Positions 1-5,852 of a stretch of 6,530 bases of DNA are shown here, in pieces. Both the position numbers and the translations under genes were made by a program. Source of the stretch: UBA2272 sp034368805 (lineage in GTDB: Bacteria > Actinomycetota > Coriobacteriia > Anaerosomatales > Anaerosomataceae); assembly GCA_034368805.1 (NCBI GenBank), contig JAXMLJ010000145.1, positions 1-6,530 of the forward strand. Reading direction: 5' to 3'. Every line of letters starts with the position of its first letter. Positions within the stretch are counted from its first letter, which is position 1. The notes below the pieces were generated by a model that ran no database searches, was not told where the DNA came from, and saw nothing but the letters and a program-made list of their open reading frames with translations.

Positions 1-2
1 AG

Positions 3-653
3 TACTCCTGGGGCAAGGCGGTTCGCTGCAAGGGCAAGTCGACCGAGTCAGGTCCGCTGGCCCGCATGATCGTCGCCTACCTCGCCGAGAAGGGCGGGGC
101 CGACCTTACCGGTGGCGCAGCCGGTGTTCGCACGCCTGCAGCGCTCATCGACTCGACCCTCGAGGCACTCGGCGTCGCCGGCAAGCCCGAGGTGCTCGTG
201 TCACTGCTCGGCCGCGTCGCAGCCCGGAACCTCGAGGCTGCCTACGTCGCCGACCTGGCGCTCGTATGGGTCAACGAGACCATCGAGGCCATCAAGGGTG
301 GCGACGCCAAGTTCTGGCAGGCCGCCGAGACCGACGCCGGAGACGGCGTGGGCGCCTGGGAAGCTCCCCGTGGTTCGGTCGCACACTGGATCGGCATCAA
401 GGGTGGCAAGATCGATCACTACCAGGTCGTTGCTCCCACCACGTGGAACACCTGCCCGCGCGATGACAGCGGCGTACGTGGACCTCTCGAAGAGGCCCTC
501 GTAGGCGCACCGATCGCCGATCCCGAGCGACCGCTCGAGATTCTGCGAATCGGCCACAGCTTCGATCCTTGAATCGGTTGCCAGGTTCACGTGTTTGAAC
601 CTAAGACCGGCAAGGAAGCCACCCTCCCGATCACCCGCATGGGGGTGATGTAG
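3..653 (+). CDS. hysA: [NiFeSe] hydrogenase large subunit, C-terminal part, with in-frame UGA read as selenocysteine
   Basis: This is the 3' part of the catalytic large subunit of a group 1 uptake hydrogenase (H2 to 2 H+ plus 2 e-); the 5' end lies outside the window. The frame is open from base 3 and begins YSWGKAVRCKGK...SGPLARM, a typical internal block of this family. It continues with EAPRGSVAHWIGIKGGKI and PTTWNTCPRD, then GPLEEALVG. The C-terminal nickel-binding motif reads HSFDP-[TGA]-IGCQVH: TGA 570-572 replaces the first Cys codon of DPCxxCxxH. Reading continues in frame for 26 residues to TAG 651-653, with the second Cys at 579-581 and the motif His at 588-590. In this family a protease cuts after that His, which here would release a 20-residue tail (VFEPKTG...MGVM). 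Sec at the terminal Ni ligand is known from [NiFeSe] hydrogenases; the symbol hysA rests on this. The N-terminal RxCGxC motif and the small subunit are not visible. A Cys-to-TGA mutation or sequencing error is the main alternative. Confidence 0.9.
570..572 (+). other. UGA selenocysteine codon at the Ni-ligand position
   Basis: The TGA falls exactly on the first Cys position of the hydrogenase DPCxxCxxH motif (here DP-U-IGCQVH). The same frame stays coding on both sides, and a SECIS-like hairpin follows. The true stop is TAG 651-653. A gene caller without Sec awareness would end the protein at 572 and lose one nickel ligand, the iron/nickel-bridging Cys, the motif His and the protease site. 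Confidence 0.88.
584..601 (+). promoter_or_regulatory. Candidate bacterial SECIS hairpin
   Basis: There is a perfect 6-bp stem, GGTTCA (584-589) with TGAACC (596-601), closing a 6-nt loop CGTGTT (590-595). The loop starts 17 nt after the last base of the UGA and has G as its second base. Known bacterial SECIS elements lie inside the coding sequence just after UGA, with a short apical loop carrying an early G that SelB reads. A lower helix is possible between TTGCC (578-582) and GGCAA (609-613), separated from the upper stem by a single A on one side and 7 nt on the other. The hairpin also encodes the protease cleavage region, so the sequence serves as both protein code and signal. No folding energy was computed. 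Confidence 0.75.
641..649 (+). promoter_or_regulatory. Ribosome binding site of the cytochrome b gene, inside the hydrogenase 3' end
   Basis: GGGGGTGAT matches the extended Shine-Dalgarno GGAGGTGAT at 8 of 9 positions and lies just before ATG 654. It is within the last codons of the large subunit, which is further evidence that translation, read through the UGA, really reaches this point and is coupled to the next gene. Confidence 0.7.
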
Positions 654-1283
654 ATGGCAGGGCACGCACACTACCGTGAGGCCCATCCGCTGGTGTTCGT
701 GATCACACACTGGATCAACCTGATCTGCATGATCATGCTCGCCTTCTCGGGCTTCTACATCCACTACCCGTTCTTTGGCGGGTTCATGGGTGTCGCCCGC
801 GGCATGCACTTCGTCGCGATGTACGTGATCATCATCAACCTGACGTTCAGGATCATCGCCGCCTTCATGGTGAAGACCGCGACCGATCTTGGCAGCCGTC
901 AGGTCGACACGGACATCAAGAACTGGCTGCCGCAGGAGAAGAACAAGCACCAGTTCTTCGAGACCATCAAGTACTACCTGTTCCTGCGCAAGGAAGCCGT
1001 GATCTCGGCCAAGTACGGGTCGCTCCAGAAGATCGCGTACCTGGCGACGATCCCGCTCACCTATCTCATGGCGTACACCGGCTTTGCGATCTACGGGCCC
1101 ACGATGAACTGGGGCCTGTTCTCCGGCGGCGTCGAGATGGTCGGCGGTCCGATGAGCATGCGGATCATCCACTACTTCATGATGTGGGTGTTCATCGTGT
1201 TCACGATGATCCACGCCTACCTGGCCAACATCTATAACTTCAAGCCAAGCAAGATCATCTTTGCCTGGAAGGAGTCGGAGTAG
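654..1283 (+). CDS. cybH: Ni/Fe-hydrogenase b-type cytochrome subunit
   Basis: This 209-residue integral membrane cytochrome b anchors the hydrogenase dimer and passes its electrons to the quinone pool. Four hydrophobic segments are visible at about residues 13-36, 50-73, 127-147 and 171-194. Histidines suited to bis-His heme b ligation are H19 (helix 1), H52 (start of helix 2), and H173 and H187 (helix 4). The soluble stretch 74-125 between helices 2 and 3 is polar and charged. The N-terminus HYREAHPLVFVITHW and the C-terminal helix RIIHYFMMWVFIVFTMIHAY are typical of the Ni_hydr_CYTB family, and the length is close to the usual 200-240. The start ATG abuts the TAG of the large subunit with no gap and has a strong ribosome site at 641-649, so the two genes are clearly co-translated. 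Cytochrome b561-like electron carriers of other enzymes share the fold, but the position after the large subunit settles the role. Confidence 0.93.
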   Translation: MAGHAHYREAHPLVFVITHWINLICMIMLAFSGFYIHYPFFGGFMGVARGMHFVAMYVIIINLTFRIIAAFMVKTATDLGSRQVDTDIKNWLPQEKNKHQFFETIKYYLFLRKEAVISAKYGSLQKIAYLATIPLTYLMAYTGFAIYGPTMNWGLFSGGVEMVGGPMSMRIIHYFMMWVFIVFTMIHAYLANIYNFKPSKIIFAWKESE

Positions 1284-1295
1284 CCTCTACTCCCC

Positions 1296-1316
1296 CGTGA
1301 CGGTCATACTGTCACG
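1296..1316. repeat. Inverted repeat (operator-like or small hairpin) after the cytochrome gene
   Basis: GTGACGGT (1297-1304) and ACTGTCAC (1308-1315) are complementary except for one G-T pair, around a CAT centre; C1296-G1316 extends the arms to 9 bp. It begins 13 nt after the cytochrome stop. It could be a protein-binding dyad or a weak RNA hairpin. No T-run follows. Confidence 0.45.
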
Positions 1317-1325
1317 AGAGCTGCC

Positions 1326-1355
1326 CGGGCCCCGGAGCGCACGCTCCGGGGCCCG
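1326..1355 (+). terminator. Strong GC hairpin, terminator-like or transcript-stabilising
   Basis: A perfect 13-bp stem (CGGGCCCCGGAGC 1326-1338 with GCTCCGGGGCCCG 1343-1355) closes a GCAC tetraloop, 42 nt after the cytochrome stop. The downstream TCGCTTGG is not a U-tract, so a classical intrinsic terminator is not shown. Tract-less hairpins are often proposed as terminators in high-GC bacteria. It may cause partial termination, leaving the protease less expressed than the structural subunits, or protect the 3' end of the upstream mRNA. Confidence 0.6.
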
Positions 1356-1358
1356 TCG

Positions 1359-1371
1359 CTTGGCCGCCAAG
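1359..1371. repeat. Short perfect inverted repeat upstream of the protease gene
   Basis: CTTGGC (1359-1364) and GCCAAG (1366-1371) form a perfect dyad around a single C. The arms are too close for a stable RNA hairpin, which favours a DNA-binding site over a transcript structure. It lies 28 nt before the protease GTG, where a repressor or activator could act if a promoter exists here. No convincing -35/-10 pair was found, and chance cannot be excluded. Confidence 0.3.
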
Positions 1372-1399
1372 GTGCACGCCCCTACCCGAGAGGTATCCC

Positions 1400-1981
1400 G
1401 TGATCGAAGAGAACCCCCGAGTACTCGTGCTCGGCATCGGTAACATCCTCATGCTGGACGAGGGCGTCGGCAACAAGGTCGCCACCGAGCTCCAGTGCAA
1501 CTTCATCTTCCCCGATGATGTCGTCGTCATGGACGGTGGCACGATGGGACTCGGAATGATCCACCTCTTCCGCGGCGTGGAGTTCCTACTGCTCGTCGAC
1601 GCGGTCGACAGCACCGGTCACCCCGCCGGGACGGTCGTCCGCGTCAGCCCGCACGACTTTGCGCCCAACCAGGTTCTCCACTCGCTGCACGACGTTCGGT
1701 TCGTCGACGTGCTCAACGCAGCAGAGATGATCGGCATCATGCCCGAAGCGGACTGCATCGGAATCCAGGTCGAGAACATGAGTCCTGCCGAGATCGAGAT
1801 CGGACTGAGCGCCCCGGTCGCCGACGCGGTGCCGCGAGCAATGGCAGCAGTCCTGTATGTCCTCGAGGAGCACGGCGTCACCGCCGAGCCCGCAACCGGT
1901 CCCGAGAGCGACCCGGCACTGCAGGCACGCGTCGCACGGGAGAAGACCGACGTGGCGAGCCGTCAGGCCCAGGGCGCCTGA
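1400..1981 (+). CDS. Hydrogenase maturation protease (HyaD/HupD/HybD type, M52)
   Basis: This endopeptidase would remove the C-terminal tail of the hydrogenase large subunit once nickel is inserted, cutting after the His of DP-U-IGCQVH. The 193-residue protein opens with VLVLGIGNILMLDEGVG, the family signature. E21, D67 (LLLVDAVD) and H97 (SLHDV) match the three Ni-sensing residues of E. coli HybD (E16, D62, H93). The usual length is 150-200; the last 35 or so residues are a charged, low-complexity tail outside the fold. GTG 1400 is the start: GAGAGGT (1388-1394) sits 5 nt upstream, and the next Met (codon 18) would delete the signature. The gene lies 116 nt downstream of the cytochrome gene on the same strand, separated by hairpins. 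Its 3' end overlaps the convergent sensor kinase gene by 19 nt. Its placement indicates it serves this hydrogenase, which would make it a protease acting on a Sec-containing precursor. Confidence 0.93.
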   Translation: MIEENPRVLVLGIGNILMLDEGVGNKVATELQCNFIFPDDVVVMDGGTMGLGMIHLFRGVEFLLLVDAVDSTGHPAGTVVRVSPHDFAPNQVLHSLHDVRFVDVLNAAEMIGIMPEADCIGIQVENMSPAEIEIGLSAPVADAVPRAMAAVLYVLEEHGVTAEPATGPESDPALQARVAREKTDVASRQAQGA

Positions 1982-3090
1982 TCCGCATCCGCCGCCAACG
2001 AGAAACCTATCTGCGAACCGGCGCCCGGCCGGCTCGTGGCGAACACCTCGCCTCCATGGTCTAGCACGATGCGACGGGATATCGCCAAACCGACCCCGGT
2101 ACCGCCGGTTCCTGCGGCCCGTGCGCTGTCGGCCCGGTAGAACCGCTCCCAGATGAACGGCAGGTCTTCGTCGGCGATCCCTTCACCCGAGTCGCTGACC
2201 GTGACACGCACGAAACCTACCGCACGGTCGACCTGCACCTCGATCTCCCCTGTCGGCGTGTGCCGGACGGCGTTGGAGAGCAGGTTGCGCACGACCTGGC
2301 CGATCCTGAACTCGTCGCCGACGACCGTGACCGCACTTCCCGGACACCGCACGCCGAGCGCAACGCCGGGGGCCACAAGCGCCCGCACGCGCTCGCACTC
2401 GACCGCGACCGTCTCACACAGGTCGAAAGGCGCACGCTCGTAGCGCATCCTTCCGGCCTCGGCCACCGACAGCTCTTGCAGGTCGTCCACCAGCCGCGAG
2501 AGCATGCCCACGTCCTCGACGAGCGAGTCCAGCCGTGTCGGATCGGCGGGAATCACGCCTTCGGCGATACCCTCTATCTGGGCGCGAAGTGCGCCAATCG
2601 GGTTGCGAAGCTCGTGTGCCACGTCAGCCACGAGGCGCCTGCGTAATTCCTCGGCTTCCTCCAGCGAGCCAGCCATTCCGTTGAACGCGCCGGCAAGCTC
2701 GGCAACCTCGTCCGGTCCGTACTCCTCCACGCGCTGCGACAGGTCTCCCGTCGCCAGGGCGTGCGACGCGACGGTGAGCCGCCGCACCGGTCCGAGCAGG
2801 TACCGGGCCAGTAGCCACGCGGCCAGAGCGGCGAGAACGACCGCGACCACGGCGGAGACCATGATCCCTCGATCCACACCGACAAGGAACGTCTCTTCCG
2901 CGGCTCCGAGGATGACCCGGCGGCCCATCCCCGCACCCGGGCCCATGTGCACGCCGGATGAGATGAGATACGACTCGAACGCCGACTCCAGCGCCCGGCG
3001 GGCGATAAGTCCGGTCGCAAGGACGGCGGCAAGCGCTACGGCGAGGATCGAGATGAACGCGCGACCAAGCAGGCTCGATCGTCGCATCAC
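1963..3090 (-). CDS. Two-component sensor histidine kinase (HAMP-HisKA-HATPase)
   Basis: This 375-residue inner-membrane kinase would phosphorylate the response regulator encoded just upstream. Helix TM1 spans about 9-29 and TM2 about 76-96. Between them is a short extracytoplasmic loop (about 31-75) containing GVHMGPGAGMG. A HAMP linker follows (about 96-148). The HisKA dimerisation region carries the phospho-acceptor H159 in VAHELRNP. The ATPase domain has the N box (NLLSNAVRH, N273), G1 box DSGEG (300-304), F box (ERFYRAD) and G2 box TGVGL (331-335). All catalytic boxes are intact. GTG 3090 overlaps the regulator TGA in GTGATG; the second-codon ATG at 3087 is an alternative start, but AAGGTGG lies 7 nt before the GTG. 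The signal is not known; the sensor loop is too short for a PAS or Cache domain. The 3' end overlaps the convergent protease gene by 19 nt. Confidence 0.95.
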   Translation of the reverse strand: MMRRSSLLGRAFISILAVALAAVLATGLIARRALESAFESYLISSGVHMGPGAGMGRRVILGAAEETFLVGVDRGIMVSAVVAVVLAALAAWLLARYLLGPVRRLTVASHALATGDLSQRVEEYGPDEVAELAGAFNGMAGSLEEAEELRRRLVADVAHELRNPIGALRAQIEGIAEGVIPADPTRLDSLVEDVGMLSRLVDDLQELSVAEAGRMRYERAPFDLCETVAVECERVRALVAPGVALGVRCPGSAVTVVGDEFRIGQVVRNLLSNAVRHTPTGEIEVQVDRAVGFVRVTVSDSGEGIADEDLPFIWERFYRADSARAAGTGGTGVGLAISRRIVLDHGGEVFATSRPGAGSQIGFSLAADADQAPWA

Positions 3091-3770
3091 GGCTCGACCA
3101 CCTTGTAGCCGATGCCGAACACCGTCTGGATGTAGCGCGGGGTCTTCGAATCCTCGCCAAGCTTGCGCCGGATATTCTTCACATGCGCGTCGATCGTACG
3201 CTCGTACCCGTCAAACGCGTCCCCCGTACCGGCCTCGAGCAACTGAAGCCGGCTGTAGACGCGCCCGGGGTGAGCAGCCATGGCGGCGAGTAGGTCGAAC
3301 TCGGTGCGCGTCAGGTCCTTCGGCTCGCCGTCGACCGTGACGGCACGGCGCTCAGGATCGATCTCGAGCGCACCTACGCGCATGATGCCGACCCTGTCGC
3401 GCGCGCCCTCGGTGCGGCGCAGAACCGCTTTCACGCGGGCCACGACCTCCCGCGGACTGAAGGGTTTGGAGATGTAATCGTCGGCGCCGATCTCGAGTCC
3501 GATCAGGCGGTCGACTTCGTCGGAACGCGCGGTCACGAGTATCACCGGCAGACCGTGCTCACGTTGGAACTTCCGGGTGAGCTCCATGCCATCCATCCCG
3601 GGCAGCATGATGTCCAGAAGCGCGATGTCCGGCACGAGACGCGCCACCTCGGCGATCGCCGATGGGCCGTCTGCGGCCACGCGCACCACGAAGCCCTCCT
3701 GCTCCAGGTACGCGGTCAGGACCTCACGGATCTTGGCGTTGTCATCAACGACGAGCACCTGTCGGGCCAC
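3087..3770 (-). CDS. OmpR/PhoB-family response regulator
   Basis: This 227-residue cytoplasmic transcription factor is the partner of the adjacent kinase. The receiver domain (about 3-118) has the acidic pair D9/D10, phosphorylation site D53 (LLDIMLPGMDG), T80 and K102 (SKPF), all conserved. The winged-helix DNA-binding domain (about 128-226) shows DLTRTEFDLL, the recognition helix region RTIDAHVKNIRRKLG (191-205) and the wing IQTVFGIGYKV. The start is GTG 3770, supported by a perfect GGAGGTGA (3785-3778) 7 nt upstream. The kinase gene overlaps its stop codon, so the pair is co-translated. The transketolase gene lies 67 nt upstream on the same strand, so read-through transcription from it is possible, but the strong ribosome site and the repeat in the gap suggest separate control. 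Target genes cannot be told from the sequence. Confidence 0.96.
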   Translation of the reverse strand: MARQVLVVDDNAKIREVLTAYLEQEGFVVRVAADGPSAIAEVARLVPDIALLDIMLPGMDGMELTRKFQREHGLPVILVTARSDEVDRLIGLEIGADDYISKPFSPREVVARVKAVLRRTEGARDRVGIMRVGALEIDPERRAVTVDGEPKDLTRTEFDLLAAMAAHPGRVYSRLQLLEAGTGDAFDGYERTIDAHVKNIRRKLGEDSKTPRYIQTVFGIGYKVVEP

Positions 3771-3777
3771 GAGCCGC

Positions 3778-3785
3778 TCACCTCC
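3778..3785 (-). promoter_or_regulatory. Strong Shine-Dalgarno of the response regulator gene
   Basis: On the minus strand this reads GGAGGTGA, a perfect match to the anti-Shine-Dalgarno, 7 nt before GTG 3770. It decides the GTG start of the regulator. Confidence 0.8.
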
Positions 3786-3807
3786 GCCACGAGCGTACCC
3801 TGCGCCC

Positions 3808-3825
3808 GTGAAGAGCGTGTGAAGA
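3808..3825. promoter_or_regulatory. Candidate response-regulator binding site (direct repeat)
   Basis: GTGAAGA occurs at 3808-3814 and again at 3819-3825, 11 bp apart start to start (TCTTCAC repeats on the minus strand). OmpR/PhoB-family dimers bind head-to-tail repeats with 10-11 bp spacing, one helical turn. The position, 38-55 nt upstream of the regulator start, would allow autoregulation. With a 7-nt unit in a 67-nt gap, coincidence is possible. A nearby -10 box could not be assigned with confidence. Confidence 0.4.
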
Positions 3826-3837
3826 TGGGTGCATCAC

Positions 3838-5760
3838 CTAGGCCGATCCCGTCGCGAGCGTTCGCGCGCGCGCGGCTATGCTGACCGCGTCGAGCCCGAC
3901 GCGGGTCAACAGGTCGCGAGCCTCGCCTGAACTCTGGTACCCGTCCACACCGTGCGGGACCGCCTTGACCGCGACGCCCTCGAGCGTCGCCCACTCGGCG
4001 ACCGACGCCCACAGCCCCGTACGCCAGCCATGGTCCTCCGCCACAAGGATCCATGGTGCCGCTGCGGCGCGCTCCATCGCCTCGCCATCGAGCGCCAGTG
4101 GCGCCGACACGATGCACACCCCGACGGAGATGCCGTGCTCGGCCAGGAGGTCGGACGCGTCGACCGCGGCACCCGCGACGGTACCCATCGTCATAATGAC
4201 GCCGTCAGCGCCTTCCCGCGCCCACGTGGCTCGCCCGTACTCGAACGCGTATCCGTCCCCGAACAACGGCGAGCCGCCGGATGCGAGGATGACCGGGAGC
4301 TTCGAGCGTCCCATTGCGATGGCGACACAACCAGCGACGCCGGCCACAGCCCGGACCGCGCGGTCGGTCTGGTTGGGATCGGCCGGGACGATGACCTTCC
4401 AGCCGAACATGGTGCGCAGGGCACCTACGTAGTCGAGGCACTGGTGCGTCTTGCCGTCCTCCCCCACATCGAGACCGCAGTGGGTCACGGCCAACTTGAC
4501 CGATGCCTCGTTGATGTCGTTCAGGCGCTGCTGGTTGTACACCTCGTCTATGCCGAAGACGCCAAAGTCCGAGAAGAACGTCAGCACGTCGGCCACCGAG
4601 AGCGCACCGGCGACAGCCGCGGCGTTGTGCTCTCCCACACCGCACTGGACGAAACCGGCGGGTCGCGCCGAGGCGAATCCCCCGGTCTTGACCGATGCGG
4701 CCAGATCGCAGTCGAGCACTGCCATCGGCGTATCGGGATTGGCCTCGGCCAGATCGACGAGAGCCGAACCCCAGGCCGATCGGTTGTCGGTGTCCTTCTC
4801 TCGCGTATACGTGCGTGGCGTGCCCGTGTCGAGAGCCCAGTCGCGCGGTCGACGGTGGAGCGCAGGGGTGAGCGTCACGCCGCCCCGCCGCTCGCGCGCA
4901 CCCTCGAGTGTCGAGGAGACCCCGAGTTCGGCCACTGCACGGTCGTACTCCACGGCAGTGAGTCCGCGCCCGTGGAACTCGGCCTCGTCCTCCATGAACG
5001 AGACTCCCTTGCCGATGATCGTGCGGGCGATCACGGCGACCGGACGCGTCGTGTCCGACAGCGCCTCGGCGACCGCCGCGTACACCGCCCGGACATCGTG
5101 CCCGTCCACGTGCAGCACACCCCAACCATCCGCGGCGAAGGCGGCGGCGATATCCACGGGCATGATGTCCTTCGTGTGGCCTGAGATCTGGATCCCGTTG
5201 CAGTCCACGACCACGGTCAGGTCCGATAGTCGCTCCTTGACCGCAAGCCTGCGAGCCTCGGCGACCTGGCCTTTGTGCTGCTCGCCGTCGCTCATCACGA
5301 CGAACGTGCGGTAGCTGCGTCCCGTCAGACGCGCCGCCAGTGCGAAGCCCACGCCCGCGGAGAGACCCTGCCCAAGGTTGCCGGTTCCCCACTCGACACC
5401 GGGCACGGAACGCTCGACGTGGCCCTCGAAGACACTTCCGGCCTGCCGGAAGTGCGCGACGGCATCCTCGAGCGAGAAGAAGCCGGCATCGGCAAGTGCG
5501 CAGTACACTCCGGGCGAGGTGTGGCCATGACTCACCACGATGCGGTCGCGTCCTTCCCATCGCGGACGGGCCGGATCGAGGTTGGCGCAGTGGTAGAGGG
5601 TGAGGTAGATCTCGAGTGAGGACATCGAACCACCGGGGTGCCCCGAGGCCGCCAGAGTGGTCATCGTGAGGATGGCCCCCCGGATCAGCCGGGCACGCTC
5701 CTCGAGCTCAGCCGCACTCGCATCGTCGAGTGCCGGATCCACGAACCCACGCTCGAGCAT
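3838..5760 (-). CDS. tkt: Transketolase (single-chain, thiamine diphosphate dependent)
   Basis: This 640-residue cytoplasmic enzyme transfers two-carbon ketol units between sugar phosphates in the non-oxidative pentose phosphate pathway. The N-terminal ThDP-binding half (about 20-280) has SGHPGGSMS (H41), VVSHGH (H78, H80), EGHV (H114), GTGNLGQGLS, and the ThDP/metal motif MSDGE...DCNG (D158-N188). A linker of about 35 residues follows. The C-terminal half (about 325-635) carries the catalytic Glu of GVGEHN (E377), SDFGVFG, THCG (H427), GEDGKTHQ (D435, H439) and GRSKLP (R485), matching substrate-binding residues of yeast transketolase (H469, D477, H481, R528). Length is slightly below the usual 650-680. 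Many anaerobes and archaea split this enzyme into two genes; here the halves are fused, though the N-half motifs resemble the split form. ATG 5760 has AAGGAGG 4 nt upstream. A specialised transketolase-like substrate cannot be excluded. Confidence 0.93.
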   Translation of the reverse strand: MLERGFVDPALDDASAAELEERARLIRGAILTMTTLAASGHPGGSMSSLEIYLTLYHCANLDPARPRWEGRDRIVVSHGHTSPGVYCALADAGFFSLEDAVAHFRQAGSVFEGHVERSVPGVEWGTGNLGQGLSAGVGFALAARLTGRSYRTFVVMSDGEQHKGQVAEARRLAVKERLSDLTVVVDCNGIQISGHTKDIMPVDIAAAFAADGWGVLHVDGHDVRAVYAAVAEALSDTTRPVAVIARTIIGKGVSFMEDEAEFHGRGLTAVEYDRAVAELGVSSTLEGARERRGGVTLTPALHRRPRDWALDTGTPRTYTREKDTDNRSAWGSALVDLAEANPDTPMAVLDCDLAASVKTGGFASARPAGFVQCGVGEHNAAAVAGALSVADVLTFFSDFGVFGIDEVYNQQRLNDINEASVKLAVTHCGLDVGEDGKTHQCLDYVGALRTMFGWKVIVPADPNQTDRAVRAVAGVAGCVAIAMGRSKLPVILASGGSPLFGDGYAFEYGRATWAREGADGVIMTMGTVAGAAVDASDLLAEHGISVGVCIVSAPLALDGEAMERAAAAPWILVAEDHGWRTGLWASVAEWATLEGVAVKAVPHGVDGYQSSGEARDLLTRVGLDAVSIAARARTLATGSA

Positions 5761-5852
5761 CGCTCCTCCTTGGGATCAGACGCAGCGTCCGGCACACGTG
5801 ACCGAACGGTTACACTTCAGGATACCCGAACGCCGAGCCCGAGGAGCGCACC
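5761..5852. promoter_or_regulatory. Divergent intergenic region between the transketolase and phosphatase genes
   Basis: These 92 nt separate two divergent starts, so they must hold promoters for both unless transcription enters from outside. They contain the transketolase ribosome site (AAGGAGGA, 5771-5764 on the minus strand) and that of the phosphatase (GAGGAG, 5841-5846). An imperfect palindrome at 5798-5813, GTGACCG-AA-CGGTTAC with one G-T mismatch, lies midway and could be an operator. TACACT (5812-5817) is a weak -10-like hexamer for the + strand gene; no good -35 goes with it. Confidence 0.45.

Noticed and set aside
573..653. Reading 570-572 as a normal stop and 573-653 as an intergenic leader of the cytochrome gene
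   Set aside because: The stretch encodes the rest of the hydrogenase nickel motif (IGCQVH) and a typical cleavable tail, in the same frame, up to a TAG abutting the next start.
201..1214. Long minus-strand open frame (337 codons) opposite the hydrogenase and cytochrome genes
   Set aside because: Its product is rich in His, Asp, Glu and Arg without any domain pattern. It lies opposite two clearly recognised genes, as expected for antisense frames in GC-rich DNA.
1857..3340. Plus-strand open frames opposite the kinase and regulator genes (for example 2504-3340)
   Set aside because: Ser/Arg/Thr/Ala-rich composition typical of antisense high-GC frames; the minus-strand genes have complete kinase and regulator signatures.
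3826..3840. Short dyad GGTG-CAT-CACC at the transketolase stop as a terminator
   Set aside because: The stem is only 4 bp plus a wobble and an A-T pair, overlaps the stop codon and has no T-run, so it is too weak to call.
3952..5560. Long open frames overlapping the transketolase gene (+ strand 3952-5184; another minus-strand frame 4205-5560)
   Set aside because: Both are Arg/Gly/Pro/Ala-rich shadow frames with no recognisable motif; the transketolase frame carries the full set of catalytic residues.
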